Below, piece by piece: positions 13,690 through 27,712 of a DNA stretch of 64,000 nucleotides. The notes under the pieces are model-generated. The model worked only from the letters and a program-made list of their open reading frames with translations. It had not been told where the DNA came from and searched no databases. The stretch lies in the NCBI RefSeq assembly GCF_020184175.1, contig NC_065530.1:53111260-53175259 (forward strand). Reading direction: 5' to 3'. Position 1 is the stretch's first letter; each line of letters starts with the position of its first letter. A program made the position numbers and the translations under genes. This DNA comes from Aphis gossypii (lineage: Eukaryota; Arthropoda; Insecta; Hemiptera; Aphididae).

Positions 13690-15377
13690 CACAAATACAT
13701 AATATTATACGATTAAAATTCTCTATTATTAATATTTATGCCTACATTTTTTAATGTAGCTATCGTCCTTATTATTTTTCTGGTCGGTATATATATTTCG
13801 TATCTACTATCTACCTCATATGTATAATGCATATGTTTGTTTAAAAAACATTTTATGATGACTTTCTGTACTTATTTTCTCGCAAAATGTCGTCAACAAA
13901 TATAGAAAAAGTATGATTTCGGATAGGTTACTCCATTCGCTTTTTACCATTTTATTATTGTGTTTTGTATACTGTAGGGTCACGTAGTACCATCCGCTTA
14001 TGATTATCGTTATGTAGCCAATAACGTTCGATTCGTAACTGTGCGTGTCACCATCAAACATCGCTCGTTATTATTTGGGGGTTTACGCACGCATGGATGA
14101 GCGAGTCTCGCGCTAATAATCGGAAGTTACAGCACGTGGAAATTTACGACTTTCGCGTCTATCGTCCTGCCGGCGTCAGTATAATATAGGACCGTTTTCC
14201 GCCGTGGGTATCTATATCACGAAACAACGAAAATATAAATAAATAATATTCATAATAAAAACAAAAAGCGAAAGAGAAAACAAAAATAATATTAAATAAA
14301 AATAAATCACATGTATACGATTTATATTATTTTATGGTATATAGTATTATATTATACGCCGATATTATAGTCCTTATACGCTCGACAGGGTTATATAGTT
14401 CCGCTCACCCCCGTTGCTGTTGCACCAATATATTTATATTCTATTCATATTTATATGGTATTATATATTATTATATTGTATCGGGCAAACGTCCAACCGG
14501 ATGTCCACTGACGCGTGTTAGCTGTTTATCAAAATCGCCACCATTGCCGCCCATGATGTCCCTTTGCCCCTTCACCGCCGATACTGTGTGTATATATCGT
14601 ATACACTCACTGAATTTTCCTATCAATTTTTCAGATATTGCCAATATTCCCAGTGTCCGTCGCTTATATATATACACATAATATATTATCATTATACTCT
14701 ATTTTTTTTTTTTGCAAGTGCGAACGATACGATCCAAATAATAAAATATATAATATAAATCGCATCCCTATCAGATAAAACTCCGTTGACGCCGTCCTTT
14801 TTCACATTTTCACAGATTGATTCTTTTAATACTGAACACTCGTTGTTTCAAACAACGAGATAATATCAATAACGCGTGGAATGCCGCGTTTTATTTTTCT
14901 TATTTTTGTGATTATTGTAAAATTGTATTTATTAATATAATATTTAATCTTGTTTATTTTTTAAAAACAATTAAACAAATATTTATGTTTAAATATTCAT
15001 ATTAATTCATTCATAAAGATCCTTTTAACTTAATTTAAAATTCTTATAAATAAAAAAAAAATCTTTCGGTATTTACTATTTTTATATTCATTGGCAATTA
15101 TTAATGGAAATATATTCTAGTTTTTACAATGAATTTAAAGATTAATTCATATACCTAATGAAGAAATTAAGACAAAATGAGAGCAATTTGAGTGTTAAAA
15201 TCTATAAAAAATTGAACTCACAGAAATAGCATGTCTGCAATTTTAAACTTACCCTTAATGGCTTGTGCTATATTTAACAAGATGTATACAAGCATATTAA
15301 TTTTTAGTAGAATTTAGCGAGATAGTTTAATAGATAAAGACTAGCTATAATATAGGTTAGGTTCTTTTGTAAATGTA
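13690..15377. other. mostly AT-rich stretch with small CpG patches
   Basis: CpG-richer patches at about 14060-14220 and 14480-14590. The first contains TCAGTA at 14176-14181 without a properly spaced partner element. No coding gene seen. Confidence 0.4.
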
Positions 15378-15500
15378 TTAACGTTTTTCTTCATTAACAG
15401 ATCAGTTTTAACGACGGCGACAGCGGTCGTGATCGTCGTGAAGACATAATTATACCAACGCTCGTCCCTCGATGGATGTTTTCTGTGCACACAAGTACAT
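15378..15500 (+). other. candidate leader exon start (strong acceptor)
   Basis: A pyrimidine tract and TTAACAG end at 15400, followed by about 80 nt of CpG-rich sequence (ACGACGGCGACAGCGG core) unlike the AT-rich flanks. Possible donors are GTGAAG at about 15438 and GTACAT at about 15495; neither is strong. It may be another untranslated exon on the Antp strand. Confidence 0.25.
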
Positions 15501-16980
15501 CATGATATACCTTTCTCTTTTTGCTTATCGTGATAAAAAATGTGCAAACTAGGATTTTTCAACTTTATGTGATGGTATTTTTTTTTAAATTTTAGCTAAA
15601 AAATAAACTTGTTCGTACCTATAATTCATTAACTGCGTTCTAACATGGCCATAACTAAACCATCATTATATAATATTATCATTTGTATGATGGCGGTAAA
15701 TGTATTGAAACAGCCTACAGAAAGGGTCTAGACTCGTAGCCCATCCCCTTGCGGTCGCTTATACAACGGAGTACAAAGATATTTCTGAAAGATGATAATG
15801 ACCATTATGTAATAACGTTGTATTTATTATTTCTTCTATACATTGTTTGTTTTCTATTTAACATTATTTTAATAACTAATTATATCTATTATATTCCAAT
15901 TACAACAGTCAATATGTAGGCAAATTCATATGCTACTTAATTTATATATTTAGTCATAATAATTATTAAACGCGAACCTTTTTAATTTATTGTAAATTAA
16001 TAAATACAATTTTTTTTTTATTAAATTATTATTAGATATAATCAAAACTAACAATTATATTATTTAGTATTTCTTTATTTGTTTTAAATTATATTAATTA
16101 TTATTGCGGTTTAACTACATTCTTGTAATCGTGTCCTGAAATTCTAAACATGCGTGCGATAAGTGGTACAGTAATTAATGGTCAACTGAATTTACATAGG
16201 ATCGATAAGCCTAACTATATTTGTTTAATTATGTACGTCATTAACAAATGTAATTAGTTCACTTACGAAATTTTTGATGACACTCAACCTTCTCCCTCTT
16301 TCATAGATATCGTTCAGTCATATTATTGTATCAAAGACTTCTCGGAGAAAAGTGTTATTGTACAAAAAGGTATCCTCGTTTTTGATTCGAGTGATATAAA
16401 CATACAAATAGAAAAAAAATCTGACGCACATATCTAATTCAAAAGAAAGTAGTTACCTTAGCACATATTATGTTCGACTGAAACTTAACATACATATTTT
16501 ATTCTACGGCCAAAATTTTAAATTTCGTATTTAATGAGAAATATTATTGAAGTTGAGAATAAAAAAAATTTACGATAATGGCTATGATGATTTTGGTTTA
16601 ATTATGGTTCGTGATCGGATATGACCACCAAAACTATATACTATTACGATACTTTGCGTTTTTCAAATATTGTAATGTAGTACCTATAGGTTTTTGTCCG
16701 TGAAAAATTTTCTTCTTCAACGTATAGGGTGTTGGAAGGGGATAGAACGGTAACAATGCCGACCGGCTTCTTCTTCTGATTGTTCTGGCGTTGCCTATGT
16801 ACTATACCGATACACGAACGTACTCACTGTATAAGAAACCATGTGCACGAGTATATTATTATTATAAATCTTCTCAAATATAGAATTCTGCTCGGTCTGG
16901 TCGTGTGTGTTAACAAGACGTGTGATCCTGGTCTTCGTCACGACGCATTATGTAGTCGTGTACCGTTATAAATTCATTAG
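15501..16980. other. AT-rich non-coding stretch
   Basis: I see no gene or clear signal. Confidence 0.5.
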
Positions 16981-17010
16981 TCGGTTATTTGTTTCGGCCT
17001 TTCAGGTAAA
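16981..17010 (+). promoter_or_regulatory. second, weaker ratchet-like splice site
   Basis: A pyrimidine-rich stretch leads to TTCAG ending at 17005, directly followed by GTAAAC. A further GTAGGT lies about 110 nt downstream (near 17114). This is the same fused layout as at 13618, with a shorter pyrimidine tract and a poorer donor. Confidence 0.25.
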
Positions 17011-20000
17011 CAACGACAACGATGACAACGCCACTGGTGCCTGTTTAGCACTACATATTATATCGTGTATATCTTCGTAACGGCTGGAATATTATATCTT
17101 TAAAAAATATTGTAGGTAGGTAATTGTTATAGAATAAATACTTTAATAAAAATCTAATATTGAAACATTTTTGTAATAACGATTACTACGTTATCTATAC
17201 TTTTCTGATAGTGCTTATACAGTACCTATATACACATTTTATTTCATTGCGTTTGTTCATCGTTTTTGTGATTACAATGGATTACTATGAAAATCATATC
17301 TTGCCATTATAATATGATATGTAAATATATTTATATAGATATATCACAAGGTATAGGATTACAGAGTCGCATACTCTAAATGTATTGTTAATACACTGTA
17401 ATGTTTCTAAAAAATATTCCGTACCTACTTATTAGATTCATTATTATACGAGGATTTTTCGATTGAAAACACGTATAACATCCATTTTAAAATCTAAATA
17501 TCACGTGGACTTACAATATAACTTAAACTGTTTTTTAAACAAATGGTTTTTTTTCCTGTTTATTATTCATCAGTTTATTGGAATAATAATTATTATAGGC
17601 TGTTACATACACTATACATTAGGATAAAATGTTTGTATAGTGATGAACCATATATATCTCGCCACGTGTTGCTATGCGATTTAAGTAAATGTTTGAGAAA
17701 ATGTGGTTAAAAAATGTAAAAATCGAAACATTGTATTACAAAGTTCTGTCGATTGTTGTCGATTATATTGTATAGGTATATTTCGTATTATGAATTTATA
17801 GAGGCTTCTATTATAATAAAACGCTAAAAAAAAATTATAATTATTTTATTTGCCTTTAAAAGCGATGTAAAATAAAAATAAATTTTATCAAAAAGAAAAC
17901 TTTCCATTGCATTTATGGCGAATTTTAATTTTAATTTGAGATTAGAAAACAAATTCGAAAAGAATTATGATATATCTGCAATATGCATGTCATGGAAAGT
18001 GAAGATGTGTGTAGAATATAACGCTAGCCGCACACGTGTACACATTGTGTCGTCTCTAGACGCGCACTTGTAAACAAAAATCTAAATTGTAGTAGTTCTA
18101 AAAAAAAAATGCATTAATTAATAAGTATATTAATTAAAAAGTGTCTTTGAGTATGTATGGTGTACTAGTATTATAAATAAATTATACACTCTTCTTGCTG
18201 TGGCCGATTAGATATGGAAGTTAAAATTAAAAACACAAGATTTAATTTAATATGCGTGAAGTAACATAATATTATTTCCAACTATAAATAGATATAGGAA
18301 CCTATAAATATATCAAAGAAATTGCATTCTAGTCAAAAACCACGCTGAATACGTTTCAAACTTTATAATTTTTGACGGAGACTAATAAGACAAAAATTAT
18401 TCTATCGTTTTTCACAGCTGTGCTTGCATCCAACGTTACAATATTTGCAACTTAATAGTAATAAATGTGTACGTAATAGTGAGGTTTCGTGGAGATTTGC
18501 CATCTTGTTAATAATCATACATAAATTGCAACAATTATCATCTATTACGATGTGTATCGCATAGCTGGACATTTTTTTTATTCTGTATATAGTTTTTTTC
18601 AGTTTTTTTCCACTTTATAGTTAAATTTCACTATTTATCTACAATAGTGGTTTATATTTCTGTACGTTCCAGCCACCGCGCACGTATTGTTTATCCCGCA
18701 GAATTTTGCGCGATAAATCAAAGGCTCAAAATATACCTATATAATTTTACGACATCAATTTTAATAGCAGCCGTGTACGCTCTCCGCCATCGGGGTGACC
18801 CCTGCGGGACTATCAAGTTTCGTCATGTCGCCGCCACACAACCCATATGCGGGGTCCTATGTATATAAATAATATAATAATATATTTTATATATACTGTA
18901 ATAATATGGTATCCTATGTACGTCATGCATACGTGATGGTAGGTATAATTGATGTCTCAATCAAGAGTTGGGTGAGCACATAATTAAAAAAAAATGTAAT
19001 ATTATAGCGTATTTATCCCATTATATTCTCTGAGCAATATATTATACTATTTATATATCGTGGTGTACACATGACGCGTTCGTTTAGAGACAATAAAATT
19101 GTAATCACTTAATTGTTGATCCTGCGGGGGTCCCCATGGGGGCTCCAAGAATCGTTGGGAAAACAATTTTCGAAAATCTGCGGTCATTATTGTGTGCAAG
19201 CACTGCACCATCACAGTCGGGTTTTCTACTTCGTTACGATATTGTCTATCATTTTTTCGTCATCGGTGCATCACAAGTTAAGTGAGTGGTTCTTAAAGCA
19301 CTTCAAAACCAGGTAATTTTTATCATCCATCTTTAAATTTTAGCTCAACAATTGTATAAAAAACTTTAAGAAGTAATTTTTAATTTTTATTCGATACCTT
19401 TAGATATAGGTACTAAGGTACATAATTAAGTGCCTTTAAATATCGCGTGTATATGATTTGTAAAAAGATATATATTTGTTTTAAAAACAATTTTAGCAAT
19501 TGTAATTGTCGTACCTTTATAAGTTATTATTATTATTTTTTTAAAAATTTTTATTTTAGAAAATATGATTATTGTAGGTTTACCTATAGGTACTTAGTGT
19601 TCGTAATAAAATTAAATAAACAGTACAATATTAAATAATATTATACAAATATTTATACATATTTTTTGAGCCAAAAAATAATAATCTATATCATATAACA
19701 TGATATAGTATATAGTATGTAACGTTGTCAAGTATTTTAAAATATATTTTAATAACTATTATCCTGTTTAAATATTTTTTTAAATTAATTATTAAATTAT
19801 CTAAATCAATTTAAATGTTAAATAATATATTATTTTATCAACCAGTTACAAAAGTTTAAACATTTTAAATGTAAGTTATTGAGAAATAATATATTTTAAA
19901 GCGCATTATTAAATTAATGTATCAATTTTCATAACTATCTTTGACTTAACTATGAAATATGTATACATGTATTTTTTTTTTATATAGTAATAATTGAAAG

Positions 20001-21740
20001 TTATTTCTTCATATTTTATTCTTAATATTTCTAATGTTTATAAAAAAATGCATCTGTACGTTTATTATTGGAGCAAATATACACAACTTAATATGCACTA
20101 TATTATCATGATAAAAGCTAATCATTTAATTTTAAATTTATAAATAAGTAAGAAAAATAATGCTATATGATCATTCAAAATTTTTGGTTCGTTGTGCTAT
20201 GGTTATATTATGAATCACAATATGATTATATAATATGTATACCTATAGGCGGTAGCCGTTTAGGATAAAGATTGCATATACTGTACTTACATTATAAAAT
20301 TCAGTATAATATATTTGATGTTGAAATAATGTACATAATTTTAAATTTAAACGATATATATTATAATATCTATATGTTCACGTGAAAATAGCATTAGATA
20401 ATATAGATATAAATTAAATACATCAACTTCATTACTTAATGACATAACGTTCTGAGATAAGTAGAAAATCTAATTTAGTTTAATTTCATGTCAATTGAAC
20501 TATTCATTTGTGTCAATAATGCATTATGGCCGGTATGGAACCAAATCATTGAAATGTTTTTTTAGTCACTATATACTCACTAGTATATTATAATAAATCA
20601 AAAAAATTATTTTAAGAAAAACTTTCCTAAATTTATCAAATTATGAAATAGCATTTTATAATGCTTAGCTATAATCTATGTGTAATATCATAATTAACAC
20701 TATAATTCTACTTATAGTACTAGTTATAATTGTTCGGAGTTAGGCACAATCAATTAAAAAAATTAATTTGATTATATAAATCAATACATTTAGTGTTAAC
20801 AATGAATTGCTTTTGTTTCAAATAATATTAGTTGGTATACCTACGAAGTAACGTAATTTATTTCTGAAATATTATCTCTTTAAAATTATTTTGAATTTTT
20901 ATAAATTATTAATTTTTTTTTTTCAATTATTTAAGTTATAATATTGTTAATAATTCCTATTTTCTTAGATAAGTACTATCTTAAATTTATTGCATCCAAA
21001 ATGATTTCTTTTGTTCATTTAAAACAAAAGAACTTTCAATACCCATTGAACAAATATCAAAAATGTAGGGATTTGTTATTATATTTTATTATTTTATACT
21101 AATATATAATACTATATATACTGTTTGTACTTTATAATGCATGACGTCATAATACAATTTGATCATTTTAAAATAATAAATTGCAGTTTACTTAAAAATA
21201 AGTTATTATGTTGTAACATTTATTTGAAATATTAAGTTTTATCTAAATCTATTTATAATTATGTCAATTTAAAATATATTACTGAGTCTTAATTAAAAAA
21301 AAAAAACTTTAATTAACTGGATTAATTTTCTAAAGCATATTAATTTAAATATATTCAAATAAATTATTATTTGTTTTTCCAACGTTTTGTTTATTGATAC
21401 AATTTCGATATCACAACACAGTAAGACATAGAAACATAAAATGATCAAAATTCTGATAATTCAGTTTAATTTGCGGCTAATCAAATAAAACAAAATTTAA
21501 ATCAAACGTTTTGTTTACATCCGACAATTTATTATATGTCGTGTTGTATAGACCTGATAAATATATCCATAGATAAAGAGCTGGCGGCAAACATCACATA
21601 GTAATAGTATTTCGGTACACAATTGTTTATGCGTCTGTTTGAACTGCATCATCGTTTTGTATGTTATATTATTATAATCTTGAAATGCTCACAGAATATA
21701 ATTAATAACAATAATTATAGATTGTCTTTTAACTGGCGTG
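17011..21740. other. AT-rich non-coding stretch
   Basis: This includes one of the most AT-rich parts of the window (about 19320-21740), with T/A runs and a small perfect inverted repeat (CTATATCAT...ATGATATAG) at about 19686-19708. The short frame at about 19113-19316 lacks an ATG and is not supported. Confidence 0.5.
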
Positions 21741-22930
21741 AAAAATCTTGGTCGACGAACGCTCAGCGATCATTATAAATTATAACATTATATTTGGTTC
21801 GAAGCGGCACGGCGGCAAGGTTCTGGTGCGTACAGTTTTGCACGGTCGATTTAAGGTTATTATTTTTTTTATTTTTGTTGATAATTATTATGCCGTGTAA
21901 TCTCTAGACCGGGAAGAGTTATATTTTATTTATGTATACACAAATATACAGTTGTTATACCACGGAGACTTATGCGTTAAATTATACGTCGGTTGTGGTG
22001 GTGGTGGCAGTAACGGCGGCGATGGTGTTGAAACAGCGTTTTTACGACTTATTAAACGGTCGTAAAGAACGCTGACGATAATTTGCGCTCGAGGAATGGG
22101 TTGACGAGAACGCTGTGGTTTTTATAGCTCTGTAATGTCATTGTATAGTACCCACGCACGCGTGGAATGGAAAAGGGGACGATGAAATCTCCCTTTACGT
22201 TGTATTAATATATACCCTGGCCGTAGAAGGTACATAAAATATTTTAAACAACGTTTTTTATAGCCCATATTCAACGGAGTACAATCATTGCAAATTATTA
22301 TAAACAACGAATTATTCGACGTGTACCACTATATCATTATTAATATTGCCATACATTTCGCACCACCAGCGTTCAGTATTAGTCACGCGAGATTATAGAA
22401 CGATTTGACTTTAGTGAACCGCATAATATAAATACCTATATATATGACATATATGTATGGCATATGTATATGTATGTATGTACCTGACAATTTGTATTTA
22501 GTTGACAATCAATTCGGTTAGGTCAAACACAGAGTAGGTACATGTACCGACTTCAGAGTCCGCTTTATTTAGCATTCAATCTTTCCACTGCTCCAGTAAC
22601 ACTTAAATAGTTACGTTGGTAATTTTCCATTTTAAACTATATGTAAATTCACCACAATTATGAGTATTATAAAAAAAAACCTCACCATAAAATGCAATTT
22701 TAATGCAACGAAACATTTTCGATCGGATTTTCATAATGTATATTATATAACACGCCTCTTGCCGCCGCCTCTCGACAATGGTTTCCCTGATCGCCATGAT
22801 TGCCAGCAATGGTTCCGCTGACAGTTGACGGATGATGCATCGTCCCTTCGACCCGTAGGCTCCACCCAGCCACAATCGAAAGGCCTTTGTCCGTGAGGCT
22901 ATGAAATATCCCGTGGCACCATCTGTACGC
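21741..22930. other. moderately CpG-rich patch
   Basis: Contains GGTGGTGGTGGCAG and CGGCGGCGATGG around 21995-22025 and a second GC-richer part at about 22750-22930. No recognisable protein. Possible control DNA. Confidence 0.25.
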
Positions 22931-25780
22931 CGATCATCGAGTTGTGAATGTTACAATATTATTACTATTATTATTATTGTTGTTGTTGTTGTTATTATGG
23001 ATTACCCGATTTTCTAGGTGACTATAAGTTTAATGACTAAATAATTACATATTTCACTCATGAAATAGCTGTTTTATAATTAACACGATTACCTTACGTG
23101 TAACTTCAAACATAGGTTATTGTACCTAATCTACCTAACCTACCCACATTATAAGAGAATTACATTATAAATTTTTTAAATTTAAAATTTTCCTGGTTCA
23201 GGTGCTAGTTCTGTAAGTAATTTTCTGTTTTTTTTTCATACTCATTAAAATTAGTTAGGTTACAACTACTGTTGTAACTTAGCGTAGTTCAATGTATTTT
23301 TTAACCAAAAATTATTCGTTCTAATACCAATCGTACGCTATGATGTTCTTTCTGATTTTTATTATGTTTTATAAAAATACATTTTAACGTGTTCTTTGTT
23401 CGTTCTATTATAAATATTATAGAGAATATTTGAATATTTTTTCAGAATGAAAATCAGAGTAATCATTGTAACATTCTTATACTATAATAATATTAGATTC
23501 GTCCGTTCAGTAAAATATAAAACATTTTTTTTTTCTTAGGTGATAAGGTGTATTTATGACCGTAGTCTATTATTAATTAATAATAATAACTTCTAAAAAG
23601 CAAATAATTTATAATTATAATTGATAAATAATTTAGGTTTAGTTTTTTTCCCCACACTTTTTCCATTTTTTTTGGAATCATTTCTCTTAGACTTTTTTTC
23701 ACCGTTTACTAACAAAAATATTGTTAATTTAATAATATAATCACATGAGTTAGAAGAACAGTTCTTTAATCGCAAAAAAATAAAAATAAATAAAAATAGC
23801 TTAAAATAATTTATAAAAAATAGTTTGATAAAATATGTCTATAAAGTTGCCTATAAAATTTTCCCTAAATTTTAGTGGTCACGATACTCAGCAGCACACC
23901 ATCCTTAAAAATTGCACGCAACAAATATGTTTCCGAGTAAATTTATTTATATTTTCAAATTGTACTATCGAAGTTGTCCGCTGCTTAACCATATTATCAT
24001 AGGAATACTAATATTGTCGTTTCACAGTAATACTTCTATTTCAATTGATTGAAAACGTTGTCTAAACTCGGCCGTTTTTAGTATATTATTATTATTTTCT
24101 CCTCATGATATTACTCGAGTAAACGATTATGCCCGACAAAATATGCGACGCTGCACAGGTTGGTGCCGTGCGAGTGTGGTTGCTTGACCTCACAATTTCA
24201 GGCGCCATCAGTGGTCGTTGTGTTGAAACTATTATTGTTATTGTTATTATTATTTTCGTGTTATTCCAAAACCACAACATCGTTTTGATATGTATTGTAT
24301 CGTACGCATATCTTGTTATTTCGACCGACCGCTATCAGAGCGTAATACATAGTTTTGATCATTATTCATAATTCATAACGATAGTGTCTTGTCCGCTCAA
24401 TGTTAGACAGAGAGAATAATATTTTATATTTTTAGTATTTTATGCGATCTGCTTAAATTTCTCGGTAATTAATAGGTTTGATTATTCGGTTCGCATCGTC
24501 GGCTTTTCCTCGTTATCGAAACGTCGCGGATCATTAATCAATTTTACAACAAATAATTTATTAGCGAAAAATATTATTGTGTTTAAATAAATTATTGCTT
24601 TTGTATTGCGTTTAGTCGTCCGTCCGCACGCGTAGTGTTGTTTGCGTTGAACGCGCGATGGTAGCACTGGGCGCCGACGTACGATGGTTGCGTCGTTCTC
24701 ACATAGATCATGCTCATTGATCCAAAAACGGAGAGTTTTAATATTATTATTTTTATGATTTCCACGTACGACAGTCTCGCAAAAACGCGCACGACGGCGT
24801 TATAATTATCGTTATAATATTTTTATGTTTCTAAAGAGATCGCAAGCGCATTATCGTCATCACACCATGTTTTGTCAATATTTTAGCTTGGATTTAATCT
24901 CGTCTATCCGTCAGAAGCCATTCTGTCGACGGTTACAGATCGCGAAAAGTCGGTACGACTGTTGTACAACAACGTCATATTGCTTATAAGTGTAGATCGA
25001 TTAGATTAGGTGTCATCGTCGTTGTACGTATCGTTTCGAATATTACGCATTATACTGTCGAATAATTATCGTGGTCGACTGTCGTTCCAGATCGATATAA
25101 ATTTAACGAGTGTGTAAAGTGTAAATACTTGATGTACTTCATTTTGACGACCATTCTGCGTGTAATATTGTGAACCTATCTCGAAATTCCAATCCAAAAC
25201 ACAGAGTACATCGCAGTAATGAGTGTATTATAATACAGCACTGCACAAATTATAAATATTTATTAAGATTTTGTCAATATAACAGGTTAAAACGTTTTAC
25301 CGTTTAGTACGCTATTATTATTAGGTAATAAAATCGTATACGTCAGTACCGTAGGTATACAAAATAATATAACGAGTCGTTATCGCTGTGCATTAAAATT
25401 GTGTACGGATGACGACGACCTTTAATGTTTACATCGCTCTGTGGACTCGACTTGTAGTAATAACGTAATATTAATGTACCTATTAAGTTGTTATATAGGT
25501 TACTCATTCACCGTAGATTAGGTACTATTACAGATATACTTTGAAACTCTAAATAATTCGCGACACGACCTTACGCAAAATATTGTGTACAATATTCGTT
25601 TTGCTGTACATGAAATAATAATAATTCGACGTTATTGTAGTCGTCGTCTAGGAAAAGGAATTGTCAAAAAAAAAACCCACGGGAATCGGTTACTAAAAGA
25701 AAAAAACCGTACAAAGATTAATATACCACTCGGATGTTTCGTATATAATAACAATAATAATATTATATAATATCGTAACG
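22931..25780. other. AT-rich to mixed non-coding stretch
   Basis: ATT/GTT microsatellite at about 22964-22995. TTCTTAG/GTGATA at 23539/23540 is an acceptor with a weak donor. CGTCG-richer sequence lies at about 24500-25100. No gene supported. Confidence 0.4.
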
Positions 25781-26460
25781 GTGATATTTGTCGGTTATAC
25801 ACGACATGTACTCACGGCGGACATGGGTAGGGGATTTATCGGGGCCAAAAATTTGCGTCCATTGCGATAATATAATATACTGCGCCGTAAGACGATTCGG
25901 CGGCGGAGGAGATGGCGGTGGAGAGATCGGTGGATTTAATATAACGGAACTCGAAGGTGTATTGTCATTCACTGTATATGTATAATGTATACGTATTGTG
26001 CACGAATAAACGAATACGGCAAAAGGGGTCCCAGTCACCGTCACTCTCACTCTCTCTTCGTCTCTACCCACGTCGTTCTCGTTCTATCGAGTTGCTCTGT
26101 CGTACCTCCACGACCACCAAATATATATATACATAATAATATACAGCCACCTCGCTGTACATAAACTATACCTATTCATCGAGTTTTGCATATTAATTTG
26201 GGTCCCGCCGGGCTTTAAACTGCTGCGGAACACCGCCGTCGTCTGATGAATTTATGTTTCGTTTATTCATGACGCACTGTGCAAACCGGTCAACCCTTTC
26301 GCGTCCGCTTTCAACCCCTAAATGCTCGGGGATGACGACGGACAGGCGTGCGGCCGCACAAAAGATGCGGAAATTAAGCCCTTGGGATCTTCCTCCTCCG
26401 TCGTCCCGTCGAAATATTATACGATATCGTTTTTGATGGTTAACCGTGTTATAACGCCGT
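25781..26460. promoter_or_regulatory. CpG-rich block with Pho/YY1-like and GAGA-like motifs
   Basis: GATGGCGG (25911-25918, reverse complement CCGCCATC, a Pho/YY1-type core) is directly followed by GAGAG (25921-25925), and a CTCTC cluster lies at 26044-26056. This combination resembles the motif set of Polycomb response elements, which are known at Drosophila Hox loci. The role is inferred. Confidence 0.3.
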
Positions 26461-27704
26461 TTTATTTTATTTTTATTTTTTTAATTGTGACTATCAAAGT
26501 CACGATTTGTTGTCGAGTCTAAAATACGTAGGTATGTGCATTGTGTAGGTGAATCGTATTGTAAATACGACATGCACGGTGCACCTGCAATTAGTTGGAA
26601 GTCATTAAATACTGCACTTAGCATTTAGACCAGCAGCTAAAGGTCGCGTACCCCCTCCGTTTTCAAATGCTTTTACCGCATTCCAACCGTGGTTTATATA
26701 CCCACCCACGCATACCATACCATACGTCTGTTATTATGTACCTATTACGATTGCTATAATATAATATAATTATATTATTATGTTTACCACCGATGACGTC
26801 TGCGCGTTGACACATTGTTTGTATTATCATCGTTATGGAGTGTCTGAGATAAGATATTATGATGGACCATACGATTGTTATCCAAGACCGATCGGAAAAC
26901 GACAAAACACGGCCTAGCTATGCTGCGCTGGCGAGTCAGAATAAGCCAGCTTAGTGAAATTCGATCCGTCTTCCTGTGTGCCCTTATTTTCACCATATGT
27001 GTGCGTGTTGTGGCGTTTACTGCAATATATATAATATTATATAATTGTTAGAAATAGGCGCACAGGACGTCCCTTGTATATTATATATTATACACGTGTT
27101 TATGAGGAAATAACGAACCGCTAATCATATCCGAAGGACTAGTATAATGTGCCGAAACCGACCCTGTCCGCCATTATAGCCGTGTTCGCGTTTTCTAGGT
27201 AAAAACAAACAAAAAAAAAATTTAGTTTTCGATGTCCCGACGACTCGGGATGGTGTCGTGCAACGTTGTCGTCACGAGTGCCGTCCAGTAATTTCGCGAC
27301 GAACGCTATTGAATTCGATAAACGCGATATTTCATGAACATTATCGGACGCTCATGGGTCGTTAAACGATTTTTCCGACGTCGTTGGTTGCTTGCCTGCA
27401 AAATATAAATTCCACTATTGGACATCTCCCGCACCGTCGTCACGTATAGCAAACACATTGCAGTGGCGTCCGCATAGTATAGTAATTATTGTTTTAAAAT
27501 ATTTGCATGTCAAACTACACCGAATTTGAGTCTTAAATCCTTACGGCTATAATATGTCAATCAAATTATATACTGGTCAAAACTGATCAACTGTATAACA
27601 ATATTTTAATCGTAAATGCTTCCGCGCGTTGTCCTATTATGTATGAAAACAACGTGGCTACACGATCCTACGGCAGTTGATTTTTCATGGAACTTTTGAC
27701 CTAT
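26461..27704. other. mixed non-coding stretch
   Basis: AT-rich, then CpG-richer at about 27130-27470, where CCGCCAT occurs at about 27169-27175 and TTTTCTAG/GTAAAA at 27198/27199 has a weak ratchet-like layout. No protein recognised. Confidence 0.35.
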
Positions 27705-27712
27705 ATATAAAT
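27705..27712. repeat. left target-site duplication of hAT element
   Basis: ATATAAAT, an exact copy of the octamer at 28809-28816. It fixes the left boundary of the element. Confidence 0.88.

Noticed and set aside
23125..23155. CCTAA/CCTACC-like repeats resembling insect telomere repeat
   Set aside because: Only a few degenerate units, too short for an interstitial telomeric array.
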